64,000 nt of DNA from Hemileia vastatrix (lineage: Eukaryota > Basidiomycota > Pucciniomycetes > Pucciniales > Zaghouaniaceae): the NCBI GenBank assembly GCA_030280995.1, contig JASXTE010000014.1:8906656-8970655 (forward strand). The letters run 5' to 3'. The notes below the pieces were generated by a model. The model was not told the DNA's origin and searched no databases. It worked only from the letters and a program-made list of their open reading frames with translations. Position numbers and translations under genes: made by a program. Shown here one piece after another: positions 1 through 10,689 of this stretch. Every line of letters starts with the position of its first letter. Within the stretch, counting starts at the first letter, position 1.

Positions 1-117
1 CAACCTTGGACTCAAATTCACCACAGATTGAACACACATTGAGCTATTGATAAAGGAACCATACAATCAGGGATGAACACCACTCAGCAGAACAGTTTTA
101 GGTGGGTCTCCAAGTAG

Positions 118-183
118 AGTTCAGTATGAGTATATTATGAGTTCAGTCTGAGTTCCATCTGAGTTCTGTCTGAGTTCAGATTG
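118..183 (+). repeat. Six-copy 11-bp tandem repeat
   Basis: Six head-to-tail 11-mers of the form AGTTCAGTCTG (118-128, 129-139, 140-150, 151-161, 162-172, 173-183). The second unit is the most diverged. It lies in the non-coding 5' part of the window, before any recognisable coding sequence of element A. No function can be assigned. Confidence 0.8.
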
Positions 184-298
184 GGGACTTGCTAGCAAGT
201 CCACCCCCTATATTGCGTAGTGAATAAAAACCACAAATTTTATGGAAGGAGAAGAAGGTTCAGATGGGAAGGAAAGAGATTCCTGGTGCTAAAGTATT

Positions 299-330
299 GG
301 CCCCCTGGCCCCTGAAGGGGCCAGGGGCCC
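299..330. other. GC-rich near-perfect inverted repeat
   Basis: Left arm GGCCCCCTGGCCCCT (299-313), 2-nt loop GA, right arm AGGGGCCAGGGGCC (316-329). The only irregularity is one extra C in the left arm. It stands out in an A+T-rich context. It sits just before the first copy of the diverged duplication at 337-641. Confidence 0.8.
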
Positions 331-336
331 ATGCCA

Positions 337-641
337 GAAAGTCTCCTGATGTTTTTTTTATCATCAGTAGACTTTCTTCCAGAACTGATGCTTCTTATTG
401 ATTCTAAGCAGAAGACTGGGAATGGGACCACAAAAGTGAGTGCCAAAGAGGGCCATAAAAAAAACTAACACACCAAGGAAAGGAGAAGGCACAAAAAGGA
501 TGGGGGAAGGTAGAAGATAAAAGGATGGATGAAACAGAGAAAAAATCTATCACCTGGCCCTGCCTGGAAATTCTCCTGGTGTCTTATTATCATCAGTAGA
601 CTTGCGGCAAAAAATGACACTTTATCTTGATGCTAAGTTTC
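337..641 (+). repeat. Diverged direct duplication upstream of A RT
   Basis: About 75 bp at 337-411 and 565-641 share a core TCTCCTG(A/G)TGT...TTATCATCAGTAGACTT and related flanks. In translation both give S-S/V-D-(F/L)...L-x-L-(I/L)-D-(S/A)-K-type peptides, so this is probably a duplicated piece of the pre-RT coding region of element A. The rest of 1-764 shows no gene that I recognise. Confidence 0.5.
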
Positions 642-764
642 AGGGCTTGAAGGGGGTGCAGAAGGAGGTGGAGGAACCAGAATGTGACACAACAGCTTGG
701 AGAATATCCAACAATATTACAGCCAAGTCCCAGTCCTCAAAGCCAAAAAAAGCCTCAAATAAAT

Positions 765-1385
765 TGTCCCTGAAGCCTATTGGGAATTCTTACCACTTTT
801 CAAAGATGGAGGAGTCAAAACACTTCCACCTTACCAACCATATAACTTTTCCATTTCCCTGATACCCCATGCCACTCCTCAATTCAGTTGCATTTTCTCA
901 TTAAAAATTTACAAATCAACAGTGCTAAATTAGATTATTGATGAAAATTTAAAGAATGGTTTCTTCAGAGAATAAAAATATCCCTACAAAGCACCTGTGA
1001 TCTTTTCAGGAAAAAAGAGGGATCTCTGAGACCGTGTATGGATTTCAAAAGATTAAATGCACTAACAGTTAAGAACAGATACCCCCTTCTTCTGACTAGT
1101 GAGCTGATTGACAGTCTTCAGGCTGCATAAATTCTCAAATCCCTAGATCTCAGGGAAGGCTACCACAAAATATGTGTGAAAGAAGGAGATGAACATAAAC
1201 TGACATTTTGCACTAAATTTGGTCATTTTGAATGGTTGGTAATGCCATTTGCTCCATGTAATGTGCCCTCCACTTTTCAACAATTCAAAAATAGCATCTT
1301 CAGAGATATAATAGGGATAGATGTGGCAGTGTATCTAGATTAAATCTTGATTTACTTCAGATCAATGGAGGAACACCAGATACTT
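765..1385 (+). pseudogene. Element A reverse transcriptase, N-terminal part
   Basis: The reading begins with the linker motif Y-W-E-F-L-P-L-F-K. It continues through RT motifs S-L-R-P-C-M-D-F-K-R-L-N, S-L-D-L-R-E-G-Y-H (first catalytic Asp present), F-G-H-F-E-W-L-V-M-P-F and F-Q-Q-F, and ends at Y-L-D-stop-I-L-I-Y, so the second Asp of the catalytic YLDD box is a stop codon. Other stops occur after the linker, and a frameshift lies near the K-K-R-G-S turn. The reading ends abruptly at E-E-H-Q because element B starts at 1386; it resumes at 18713. The order and motifs are typical of fungal chromoviruses. Confidence 0.85.
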
Positions 1386-2480
1386 TGTGGTCTTCCAACA
1401 TTGGCAGAGCCCTTTGTTGGTCTATTTCGCATTGTTTTGATATATCTTGAATGGCATTATTTAATTATTGGCTGTTTTTCTTGGATTATTCAGCGAATAT
1501 TGGGACTTTCTGGATGTGGTTACTACCATTAGATAGCCCCAGGTTTTCTCTATATTTTATGTCTTGATGACATTTTTCATATTCTAAGTTTTAAAGGGTC
1601 ATTTTCTCATTTTTTATTTAAAAAGATAGCTGTTTAATTTTATTTTTCATGTTTTACAGGATAACCTTAAGTCTTAGGTTTAAGCGCTTAGTACCTTTAG
1701 AACGTGCTAATTTTTCTCTACATTTCATGTCTCAATGTTGTTATAGCCTAATTATGTGTTTTAAAGGTTTTGGTAGTTGTAGTAGATTTTTCAAATTTTT
1801 TTAGGAATTTTGGGGGATTGGTGGTTTTCTGGATTCAGGGTGGTCCTGATACCCCAGGCGGGCCTCCCAATGTTGGTTGGACCACCAGCCTCAGTTCTAG
1901 AAGACTGTGAAGCATTTCTAGAGGTATTTTATCCAATTTGGTGCTCAAAAACACTGAATTTGTTGTTGTGACTGGGCTCTTAGATAGTGGTCTGTGGGTA
2001 CATAGTGAAAAAGACAGTTTGGGGAAACTTTAATTATCATACAACCATCCAGAGGTGATATCCTTGTTCCTCACTCAGTTTTCACTATTTTTAGTCCACA
2101 ATTGGCTGTCTTTCTTGCAAGGTGAGTTCTTCATTTAACTTAACTTGAAAACTGGTTTCTCTGGTATAGTCTTGCAAGCTATATCAAGTTTTTTGCTGTC
2201 TCTAGTGTGGATTAGCAACCTACATCAAGTATCATTTCTTTCTCTGGTGTGGAAATTGGTCTACATTTCAGTTCTTTGGGTTGGTAGTCTGTCTGGAGAC
2301 TACTTTCTTGACTTATCAGGCAGTCAAGTGTGTTGGAAAAGAGGCTCTAGCAACAGGAACCAATTTACTGTACCAGGAAAATCTCACTTTATTTTTCTAA
2401 AGGGACAGGGGTTTTTCTCTTGGGGTTTTCTCCAACTCCCTTGGTCAAGGCCTATAGCTAGTACTAAAGGATTGTCTAAA
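1386..2480 (+). repeat. 5' LTR of element B
   Basis: Collinear with 17615-18712 over its whole length. Shared landmarks include TGTGGTCTTCCAACATTG at the start, the block ending in AAGCGCTTAGTACCTT, TCCTTGTTCCTCACTCAGTTTT, and the end CAAGGCCTATAGCTAGTACTA...GGATTGTCTA. The last bases are AAA here and ACA in the right copy, so the usual CA end has mutated on this side. Numerous differences between the copies indicate an old insertion. Confidence 0.85.
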
Positions 2481-2484
2481 TTTC

Positions 2485-2501
2485 TAGCACCCAACGTGGG
2501 G
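2485..2501 (+). other. Putative primer binding site of element B
   Basis: TAGCACCCAACGTGGGG lies a few bases after the 5' LTR. It resembles the TGGCGCCCAACGTGGGG-type site complementary to a tRNA-Lys 3' end, with the initial TGG changed. Position and similarity support the call; the primer tRNA is an inference. Confidence 0.55.
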
Positions 2502-4224
2502 TGGAACCTGCTAGCTCTTTGGAATCTCTTTTGGCTTTGAATGGCTTCTGGTTCATCTATTCCTTTGGTGACTGTCAGTGGGGGGGGAAGGTCCTCCTAC
2601 TGTGATGGTTATGGAGTGTCTTAGGATTAAAACTTGGGATGGTACCATGTTTAATGGTGAAGATGTGAAGTGTTTTATGGAGAAGTATGAAACTGCTGCT
2701 GGATTGGATGGTTCTTCTTACCTGCATGTTTTGAAGCAGATTATTTTCTTCATTGGTGATAGGGCAGTGGAGAAGGAGGTTGTGACCATGTCTGGATACA
2801 AGAAAAGGGACTGGAAGTTATTGTGTAGGGAGATGGTGGATATATGTGGTGTCAGGTTCACTATGGTGGATCTGAACAAGGTTTTCAGTGAATGGCAGTC
2901 TTATGGTGGTTTTGGTAACTTACACAGTTACAGGAGGTTTCTGCTACAGTAAGATCCTGTGGTAGAATATTTGGTGGAAGTGGAAGAGCTGGCACATGAA
3001 AATGCTTCCAAGGATGTTTATTGGTCTTCCCTGGCTGTCACGCTCCATGTGACACTCGAGGAAAAAGCAGCTCATTATATCAATAATACCGAGGTCTAAA
3101 TCCATACTTGAAGCGCAGAAAACAATTCTACATAGCAACTGTGACTTTCCTTTTTGTACTCACTATTCAACCACGCTAATCTAAACTTTAAATCTAAATT
3201 AGTCAATCTCTTAATAGTGTGTTTAGTCTTTTCTTTGATAAGCGAGGCACAGGGCAATAGTTTATGTAATATTCCTCAAAAGATTTATTAAGTATCTGTG
3301 GGTTATTAACAGGGATAGTGAGCATGGACAGGATGGTTAGTGGAGGATTAAAGGGTTAACAGATGTTAGTGAGGAGGGTCCAGGTGTAAGGGGTGTATTT
3401 TTGATGGTCTGTAGTGTGTGGAATGATGGATAGATATGAGGTCAATGGGAGGAGGAGTAATGGATATAAAAGGGGTTGGATTTTGGCTTGATATTTCTTT
3501 AGAATTAAATTATAAAACGTATATATAGTTAATAGTGGTAAAGCTTCAGGTTAAATCATTATTATCGTACATTTCCTTATTTTTCTCAGTAATCATTTCT
3601 AAAAACTTAAATCTTTTATTATTGAGTTTTCCAACCCTTTGTGAGATCTTAAGAATATTAATATTACCTTTAAATTATATTAGAATTCTTATTGAACATT
3701 GTGGTAGCCTAAAGATTAGTATGGCACCTAAATACGTAAATGGAGCTATTACGGTGTGCAAGATTGGCGCTATTATTTTTTATAAAAGGGTTTTATTTAA
3801 TTTATTTGAGTTTTAAATATGAAGAAATTGGTCAAAAGCAAATGCCTACGCTAAAACAATTTATTTTACAGAGAAAACTTATTTTTACCGTCTGAAAAGT
3901 TTATAAGTAACAAGTCAAGTCACTCAAGAACCTTGGGAAAGTTTCCCAGAATTTTAGCTATTTTGCTTATATTTTTAAATGAATTTTAAAGCTTTATAGA
4001 AATATTTTTGTTTTTTAGAAAATACTTAACTTTGATGAATTTTCAAGGGGTGATTAGAGCTGCGCAGGCTACGAAAATCAGTTTGGAATGTAAAGGAGAA
4101 GTGGTTCTGTCATGGGTAATTTTTCTAGATTTTATATTATAGTTTTAAAGGTTCTAATTGAGTCCAGAGGTCCGGACGGACTCCGCTTGGACTCCGTACG
4201 AGCTGTTAAGGTGGAAAAGGAAAG

Positions 4225-4296
4225 TGTCTCCTACAGGATTTGAACCTGTGACCACTTATGACATGTTAGCTGCTCTAACCTCTGAGCTAAGGAAAC
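4225..4296 (-). tRNA. tRNA-like gene or tRNA pseudogene, isotype uncertain (Met CAT or Thr TGT)
   Basis: On the minus strand the acceptor arms GTTTCCT and AGGAGAC pair in all seven positions with one G-T pair, followed by discriminator A. The D arm is GCTC-loop-GAGC within an A-box-like TAGCTCAGAGGTTAGAGC. The T arm is ACAGG TTCAAAT CCTGT, a good B box. The anticodon arm is poor: register-true folding gives loop CATGTCA (TGT, no T33) with a mismatched stem, while the Met-like loop GTCATAA needs a shifted register. T-rich sequence follows about 10 nt downstream. It could be a decayed tRNA or the head of a tRNA-derived SINE. Being inside unit C, it was probably carried there. Confidence 0.6.
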
Positions 4297-4542
4297 CAGT
4301 GCAAGGTGCAACCACAACACCCCCCCTGGACCGAGCCTGCTAAGGCAACCCCCTACCGCAGCATGCTTGTTAAGCCATTTGCGCTGGGCCCATAACCCTG
4401 ATAATAATAGAGAGAAATTAAGTTAGATAAATAGTGACTTAAGGACAATGGACAATGGACAGAGTGGGACGAGGGAAGACAGAGGACGACAGAGGACAAA
4501 ATATAGAGTGAAATAAAAGAGGACAAAGACGATATTTTTCAT

Positions 4543-4980
4543 GAATTGAAAAACCTCGCCAGAACCCATGGTGTTGGTTGACTAGATATAGTTGAAAATC
4601 GTTTTATTGGAGTGAAAAGTCGTGGGTGTTATGAGACCCCCGCAGGGACCATCCTTCGGAAGGCACATATGGATCTAGAAGGTCTCACCCTTGACGGAAA
4701 GGTTCGTGCGTTGCGGGATGCGTTTGTCACTACAGAGCTTAGTAAGATCCTTTACAATGGATATTGGTTTAGCCCAGAAAGTGAATTTGTTAAATCCTCC
4801 TTACAAAAGAGTCAAAAACGGGTCAATGGAAGAGTCAGATCGGGGCTGTACAAGGGAAACGTGGTCATCGAGGGAAGAGCCTCAGAGGAAGGCCTTTACG
4901 ATGCCAAGGAAAGAAGTATGGATGAAATGGGTGGTTTTGAGCCTACCGATACCAGTGGTTTCATCAAAATCGAATCAATT
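4543..4980 (+). pseudogene. Argininosuccinate synthase, C-terminal fragment captured in unit C
   Basis: Translation from 4543 reads as the C-terminal third of argininosuccinate synthase, the arginine-pathway enzyme joining citrulline and aspartate. Recognisable blocks are R-T-H-G-V-G, D-I-V-E-N-R-F-I-G, K-S-R-G-C-Y-E-T-P-A-G-T-I-L, H-M-D-L-E-G-L-T-L-D, L-Y-N-G-Y-W-F-S-P-E, S-Q-K-R-V-N-G, L-Y-K-G-N-V, S-M-D-E and P-T-D-T-S-G-F-I. One stop replaces an expected Arg after H-G-V-G (CGA to TGA). Otherwise about 145 codons are open, so capture seems younger than the decay of B. The N-terminal two thirds and the last residues are missing. The end near 4978 may be an exon border or a random break. It cannot make an active enzyme alone. 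Confidence 0.85.
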
Positions 4981-6778
4981 TCATCATTTCTTGGTCCCGA
5001 GTGGCCTTTACTTCACTTGGTTATGTTCCCTCTATAATGATCTAGTATCTCAACACGAGCTCCGTATGGGCTCTGGATAGACTCTGGGTTAGCTCTGGAG
5101 GGGAAAATTAGGCACGTGACTAGGTTTACTTAAGAGCCTCTCTGACTCGAAATTGGGCATCATCTTACAATAATCATACATCATACAGCTTAATCTTTAA
5201 CCACCACGGTCTCATTTTTTATTACTCAACAAATTAAATAAAATTGTAATACCCTTATAACTTTATATTTTATATATAACATTTTAGAAATACTACTCAA
5301 CAATTTAAATCACACTTCATACAGGGTATCTTTAAAAAGGTCTTCATCACTGGGACTTGATTATTGCTGTCTCATAAAAATTTAAATTATTATAAAAACA
5401 TAAAAGTCAATCTTTTCAGGTCTTTCACTGGTACACCTTAATTGTTGTTATCAGTATTTCTTTTCTCAACAGCCACTTTTATTTAAATCTCAATAAGCGT
5501 TAAACATATCAGAGTTTCATTATTTTATCAATCAGATCCAAGTAGACTGGTTAGCTTAGTGATTTAGAATTCCTACTTTTTTATTTTTGTTGGAAGGACG
5601 GGGTTTTCCACTAAATCCACATATCTCCTCTGGATTCTGCTTACAGAAAGGTGAATGTAAGAGTTTACCTTACCATAACGTATCTCAAAGCAGTAGCACT
5701 TCCTGAGTCATCTTCAAATCACTTCCTCAAAAATTTCCTCTTTTCTTTGAAGAAGTTTCTAAACTACTCCCTCCATCTCACTTCCAGGAAAACCCTTGAC
5801 CTTGTGCGTAGGCTGGTTGGGTGACACTAGCTAGAGATTTCAGGATGGATGTGTTGAAGGAGCTGTAAAGGAAGGACTTGATGAAGACTCTTTCCAATGG
5901 GGATCAGAAGTTTTGTGCCTTGGACAAGGTGAAAGAGGCTGTGGAGGCTCATTTGAAGTTATTGGCTGTGGAAACCTATCAGGAGGGGTGTGCCAAATAT
6001 GTCAGTAAAGTCAGTGAGGCTTCGGCTGAAGAGGAGAATAGAGTGAAGAAGGAAGTGAAGAATATGGTGAAGGTTCCCAAACAAGAAAAGTACCCAGTGG
6101 TGGAGCATTTGGCTTATCTAAAATAACAGCTACATATTTTTGTTCAGGAGGCTAAGAAGGCCAATAAGGCTCCTTCTCAGCCTAGAGATTTTGATAGGAG
6201 GGCTGGTAGGAGTGATCCATGGGTCTGCTCATATTGCAGCAGGAGGGGGAACAACTCCAATGATGTTGGGCTCTGAACAGAGATGTGTCGGAGGGAAAGA
6301 TGGATTTTGATGGCAGGGTGTTCAATCTCCCTGATGGTTCATTTGTGAAGCCTAGTGAGGGGCAGGCGCCTGTTGATTTGGTCTGGAGAAGGAGTGGTCT
6401 CAATCAGAGGAGGCCAAAGTTTGAGGAGACTCCTGATCAGGGTAAGTCTTCTGGTAAGGAAGATGATGATGTCAAGGGAAAGGTGAAGGAGGTTAATAAG
6501 GTCTCTTTTTCAACTTCCTTTGGTGGATTGGAGTTGTATTCTTGTGGTGGACAGTCAAGTGGTGAATTCTTGGCTGGTGTTTATAATGTAGAAGTGGGCA
6601 AGGTGGTAAAACCTAACAGAAGGTCTCACACCCAACCAAAGCCTATGGTTTCAAAGGTGGATCCTAAGCTGAATGCAGCTAGTAAGAAGTACAGCAAAAA
6701 GGAGATGTAAAAGATGAAGAAGGGGATTGATGATATGGGCCCCCTTATTTTTGGTGCATTGGACATGAAAGAAAGCCA

Positions 6779-7520
6779 ATGCCTATGGATGTTGATTCTG
6801 ACTCTGAGGAGGATGTCCCTTTGGCTTTATTGCCAAAGCATGCTAAAGTTAGAGGTTTTGGTGAAGGATCTGGTTTGATTCCTGTTGTTGGTAATTCTGT
6901 TGGTTTTTCTGGTCCTCAAGATTCTTCTAGGATCAAGATAGTGAAGCCAAAGGCTCATTTTGAGAGGCCAGTAGTTTCTGGCAAACTAATGTTATGGACT
7001 CTGTTCTGGAAAGGAAGAAGCAGGGGCAGGTTTCCCTTTCTTATGGTGAGTTGTATGCTTTCAGTCCTGGGTTGGCTGATAGACAAAAAAGTTGTTGACC
7101 AGGAGAAGAGTTTCTTCTGGGGAGGTGGAATACATTTGTGATTCTGATGAGAAGTCTGGTGAGGGGTCAGAGACTCATTTTTCTGCACCTCTGGGATATG
7201 TCAATGTCACTCTTAATGCCAGGAAGGCTAGGGCATTGTTTGATTCAGGTTCTCAGATTAACCTGATTTCTTTTTTTGGGGCTACTCATCTGGGCCTCCC
7301 CATCGAGACAGGAATTGGTGGAAATTTAAGAGTATTGGTGGCCATGTCACTGAGTTTCTTGGAACAGCTGAATTTGTGAAGCTGGATGTTGATGGAGCCT
7401 CAGGGAAGGTTCAATTTTACATTGCTTCAGGTAATGTAAGAGCTGTATTGTGTGGACCATTCTTGATGGATTTCCAGGCAAGAATTGGTTATCATTTTTA
7501 TATGGGAATCAGTTTGGAAT
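6779..7520 (+). pseudogene. Element B gag-pol linker and aspartic protease remnant
   Basis: An acidic linker (D-V-D-S-D-S-E-E-D-V-P-L) leads, with a frameshift near 6990, into a segment like V-M-D-S-V-L-E-R and V-S-L-S-Y-G-E-L that precedes protease in this lineage. The protease core A-R-A-L-F-D-S-G-S-Q-I-N-L-I-S (about 7225-7275) has the D-S-G active-site triad of retropepsins. The reading then shifts and continues to about 7520. One catalytic monomer would be expected, since the family enzyme works as a dimer. It is broken by at least two frameshifts. Confidence 0.65.
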
Positions 7521-7699
7521 TGACTGGTGAAGATTAAAGAAGACTTCACAAGAGGCTGTCATCTCCTGGAGATGATGGCTGGGAGACCAGGCCTGGCTTG
7601 TCTTCAATTTGCCAGTGTATGGATTGTTGTAGGAGAAGAAAGGAAGTTGGTGCTGTGTCTGGGTTTTTGGAGTGTGGCTCAGGCTCTAGTGAGAGTCTG

Positions 7700-8690
7700 T
7701 CTTTTTTAGAGTGATGAGGGCTGATGGCCCTAGTGCTACAACCTCTCCTCAAGATGAGGAAATCCCAGGTTCTAGTAGGTCAGCTCCCTTTGAGATATAC
7801 CAATTGGATTTTCAACTTTCTCTTTTTAATGTTTCTCTTCTCTGCAATTATTCTTCATGTTTTTTATCAAGAATCTGTTCCCTCTCAAGATTTTCAAGTA
7901 TTTTTATGTTCAAGTTCAAATAAGAAGATTGGTTATATATCTTTATTGAAAGATATTTGGAAAAGGTGTTGGGTGGTGAGATTGGGGTCTAAAAGTAAGT
8001 CCTTCCAATTGTGCACAGCTAGGGTTTCTTCTACACCTTTCAAAAATATTACCTGGGCCACCTCTGTGAGAATTGTGGAAACCCCTGGTTATTTTTGTAG
8101 GATAGAAGAAAACTCAATAAAAATAAATACAAATCTCAAGATAACTGAAAAAAAAAAGAAAAAAAATTTGAAGATAATCAAAAAAATAAAAGAATAACTA
8201 TTTTTGGGAAGATAATTAAGATCAATTTTTGGCCCTCCAGCAAGAGGTTAAACTGAACAAGATTTTCAAGATAAAATTTTGGGCCACTAGAAAGAGGTTA
8301 AACTGCACAAATTTTTGAGGAAAGAAGATTGTTAAAATCAATTTTTGGGCCTCCAGAAAGAGGTTAAACTGAAAAAATTTTTGAAGAAAGAAGATTGTCA
8401 AGATCAATTTTTGGGCCTCCTGCATGAGGATAAACTGAACTATTTTAGAAGATGTGATTCAGAGGATGAATCAAGATTTGAAGATTTAGAAGATGGAAGT
8501 GAATATGATGATGTGAGATTGCAGAAATATTTTGGAGTGGTGAGATTGGGGTCCAAAAGTAAGTTCTCCTAATTGTTCACTGCTAGGGTTTCTTCTACAC
8601 CTTTCAAAAACATTACCTTGGCCACACATGTGAGAAATGGGGAAACCCTTGGTTTTTGTTCCAGATCTGGTGGTGAAGATTTCCTGAAGA
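7700..8690 (+). repeat. Expanded linker of element B: 140-bp duplication around four hairpin-TAAACTG repeats
   Basis: About 140 bp at 7965-8100 recur at 8525-8670 (shared GGTGAGATTGGGGTC, GCTAGGGTTTCTTCTACACC and others). Between them, about 60-bp units (near 8230, 8280, 8345 and 8410) each contain C-C-T-C, a 6-nt loop, G-A-G-G and then TTAAACTG, with one degenerate stem. In the gag-pol direction the units encode F-L-x-L-x-x-E-V-K-L-type peptides, so this was probably a repetitive linker between protease and RT. Confidence 0.6.
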
Positions 8691-10375
8691 TCCCTCAAGT
8701 TGAAGTTGGAGACGCAAAGTACAAGAAGGTGGCACAGAAGATTAGGCCTGTCAATGAGCCTATGCCTGTAGGTTTTGATCCTCCTTTGAAGAGACCTCCT
8801 TTTACAACAGATCTGTACTGTACTCCTCTGGTGATGAATACTCCTGATTTTGTGGAAACTGCTAGGGTGACTGTGGAAAGGTTGAAAGTTGTTAATTTTG
8901 TTCCTGATGGTTGGTTGTCTGATGAGGAAAATAATTTGTTGTTGCACTCTATTGTGCTGAGGGAGAAGGTGTTAGCATTTTTTGAAATGGAAAAGTGTGT
9001 TTTAAAACACTCTTATGGGGAACCTTTCTTGATTCCTGTGGTTTTTCACGAACCTTTTTAAATCAAAACTATTCTAATTCCAGCTACTAATAGAGATGAT
9101 TTTGTAGAGGTTGTTAGGGTAAGAGTCAGGACTGGTTTACACAAACAATCAACTTCTAGTTACTCAAGTTTGGTTTTCTGTGTAAAGAAGAAGAATGGGA
9201 AGCTGAGGGTAGTGCATGGTCTTAGGGCCTTGAATAGAGTCACTTTCAAGGATGCGGGAATGTCTCCAAGTGCAGAGGACTTTTTAGAAGCTTTTTCTGG
9301 AAGGGTGTGTTATGGATTGGGTGATATTATAGGTGGTTATGATTAAAGGGAACTTAACACTGATTCAGGTACACTTACAAGGTTTGAGACTCCTCTGGAA
9401 AGATTTAAGCTCACTCGGTTGCCTCAAGGAGCAACAAATTCAGCAGCAGTATATCAAGTGCAAATTGCTTGGATTTTACAGGATTAGGTTCCAACTGATT
9501 CTGGTATTTTTATTTTTGATGGTGGAATTAATGGACCCTCTGCTTATTATGGAAATGAGGTGCTGAAGGAGAACCCAGGTATAAGGAGGTTTTTTTGTGA
9601 ATATGAAATTACTCTACAGAGAGTATTGTTTAGAATTGAAGACGCTGGTTTGACAATTTCTGGGTCAAAGTTTTTTTGTTGTGTTCCTGCTCTGGAAACT
9701 CTGGTTCATGTTGTATGTAAGGAGGGAAGGATTATGGTAAAGAAGAAAGTCAATGAAATTCAGTCATGGCCAAGGCGTAAATACACTACTGAAGTCAGGG
9801 GATTTTTGGGAGCTTTTGTGTACCTCAGGATTTTTATTAAAGATTTTTCTTTGTTGGCTTCACCTTTAAGAAGGTTGACTAGGAAAAATGTGTAGTAGGA
9901 ATGGTCTTAAGAGTGTGAAGAGCCTTTTCAGAATTTGAAAAAGATGGTAGATGAAGACATTATTCTTCATGAGTTGGATTATGTAGTTGGAGCCAGAAAA
10001 ATTTATCTGGCAGTGGACTCAAGTTATATTGCTGCTGGTGCTGTGTTGTCTCAGGAATGTAATACTGGGACAGTCAGGGAAGTAGGGTATGAGTCCGTGG
10101 TATTTAATGAGTTTGAATCTAGATATTCTCAACCCAAGTTAGAATTGTGTGGTGTAGCAAAAAATTCTGAAGAAACTTCAAACTGTTTTGTGAGGGTAGC
10201 ATTTTGAGCTGCAGGGGGATGTGAAATCTCTGGTTTAAATGATTGATACACCTAGTCTTCCAAATGCTCCAATGACTAGGTGTGTGGCATTTATTCAGCA
10301 TTTTTCTTTTGACCTGGTACATAAACCTGGAAGAACTTTTACAATACCAGATGGATTATCAAGGAGACCACCCAC
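8690..10375 (+). pseudogene. Element B reverse transcriptase and RNase H
   Basis: From about 8690 the reading gives the linker up to F-F-E-M-E-K, then RT blocks V-F-C-V-K-K-K-N-G-K-L-R-V-V-H, M-S-P-S-A-E-D-F, T-P-L-E-R-F-K-L-T-R-L-P-Q-G-A-T-N-S and a decayed catalytic box (F-D-G-G-I-N-G-P). Connection blocks G-I-R-R-F, G-L-T-I-S-G, I-Q-S-W-P-R and E-V-R-G-F-L-G follow. RNase H begins about 9960 with L-A-V-D-S-S-Y-I-A-A-G-A-V-L and runs through S-Q-P-K-L-E-L-C-G-V, S-L-P-N-A-P-M-T-R and H-K-P-G-R-T-F. Stops and frameshifts occur at about 9060, 9345, 9485, 9893 and 10207. The lineage is that of the rust Ty3/gypsy elements. Confidence 0.8.
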
Positions 10376-10454
10376 AGATTAAGATTCAGACTCTGAAGAA
10401 TTTGATGAACATTTACCAGTGGTTAGGGCCAGCACAAAGGGTGCTGAAGAATTT

Positions 10455-10565
10455 TCTCTCCTCCTCCAAGAGGCTAAACTGGATGATTTCTCTTTCTTCC
10501 CCCATGAGGCTAAACTGGATGATTGTTCTCTCCTCCACCAAGAGGTTTAACTGGCTAGGTCTGAT
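10455..10565 (+). repeat. Three hairpin-TAAACTG repeats in the RNase H-integrase linker of B
   Basis: Three units of about 36-42 bp, each with a short G+C stem (CCTC/GAGG type, weaker in the second) followed by GCTAAACTGG or GTTTAACTGG. In the pol frame they encode F-S-L-L-L-Q-E-A-K-L-D-D, F-S-F-F-P-H-E-A-K-L-D-D and C-S-L-L-H-Q-E-V. The DNA motif is the same family as at 8230-8430. Confidence 0.7.
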
Positions 10566-10689
10566 CTTGATTCTGGTGATCAGGATGTTTTTATTGATGA
10601 AGATGGGGCAGCTGTTTGGGATGGCTCAAGATTGGAAAATAGTGTTTTTTTAATGAACTGGATTCTCTAAGGAGTCAGAGTTAGAAAAA

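Larger units (their letters stand above)
3036..5826. mobile_element. Unit C: LTR-like insertion carrying a tRNA-like gene and an argininosuccinate synthase fragment
   Basis: The unit starts TGTCACGC and ends GGGTGACA, giving TG...CA ends with a 6-bp terminal inversion. It is flanked by ctggc (3031-3035) and ctagc (5827-5831), a 5-bp target duplication with one mismatch. Removing it restores the gag reading of element B. No gag or pol and no internal direct LTR pair were seen, so it is either one very long solo LTR or a non-autonomous element. A TATAAAA box lies at 3465-3471. The cargo is a tRNA-like gene (4225-4296, minus) and an argininosuccinate synthase piece (4543-4980). Iterated GGACTCCG/GAGCTC-type motifs lie at 4158-4205 and 5055-5100. 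The remaining parts (3036-4150 and 5100-5826) show nothing else recognisable. Confidence 0.7.
2541..6712 (+). pseudogene. Element B gag, interrupted by unit C
   Basis: The likely start is ATG 2541. A G-run at about 2580-2588 shifts the frame, which then reads on to about 3035. After removal of unit C and one target copy the codons continue as S-S-L-A / R-D-F-R-M-D, so gag crossed this point before C inserted. Downstream are helical, charged stretches (5878-6126) and a degenerate CCHC-type knuckle near 6220-6290 (W-V-C-S-Y-C followed by a displaced C). Next is the G-R-V-F-N-L-P-D-G-S-F-V segment that follows the knuckle in this lineage, then a Lys-rich tail. Several stops make it non-functional. 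Confidence 0.7.

Noticed and set aside
4158..4343. 61-codon + strand ORF
   Set aside because: It is the antisense shadow of the tRNA-like gene and neighbouring motifs.
6955..7188. Minus-strand ORFs across B and D/E pol (for example 24725-25000, 25139-25390, 49331-49606)
   Set aside because: They lie opposite clearly recognised gag-pol frames and repeat in every copy only because those do.
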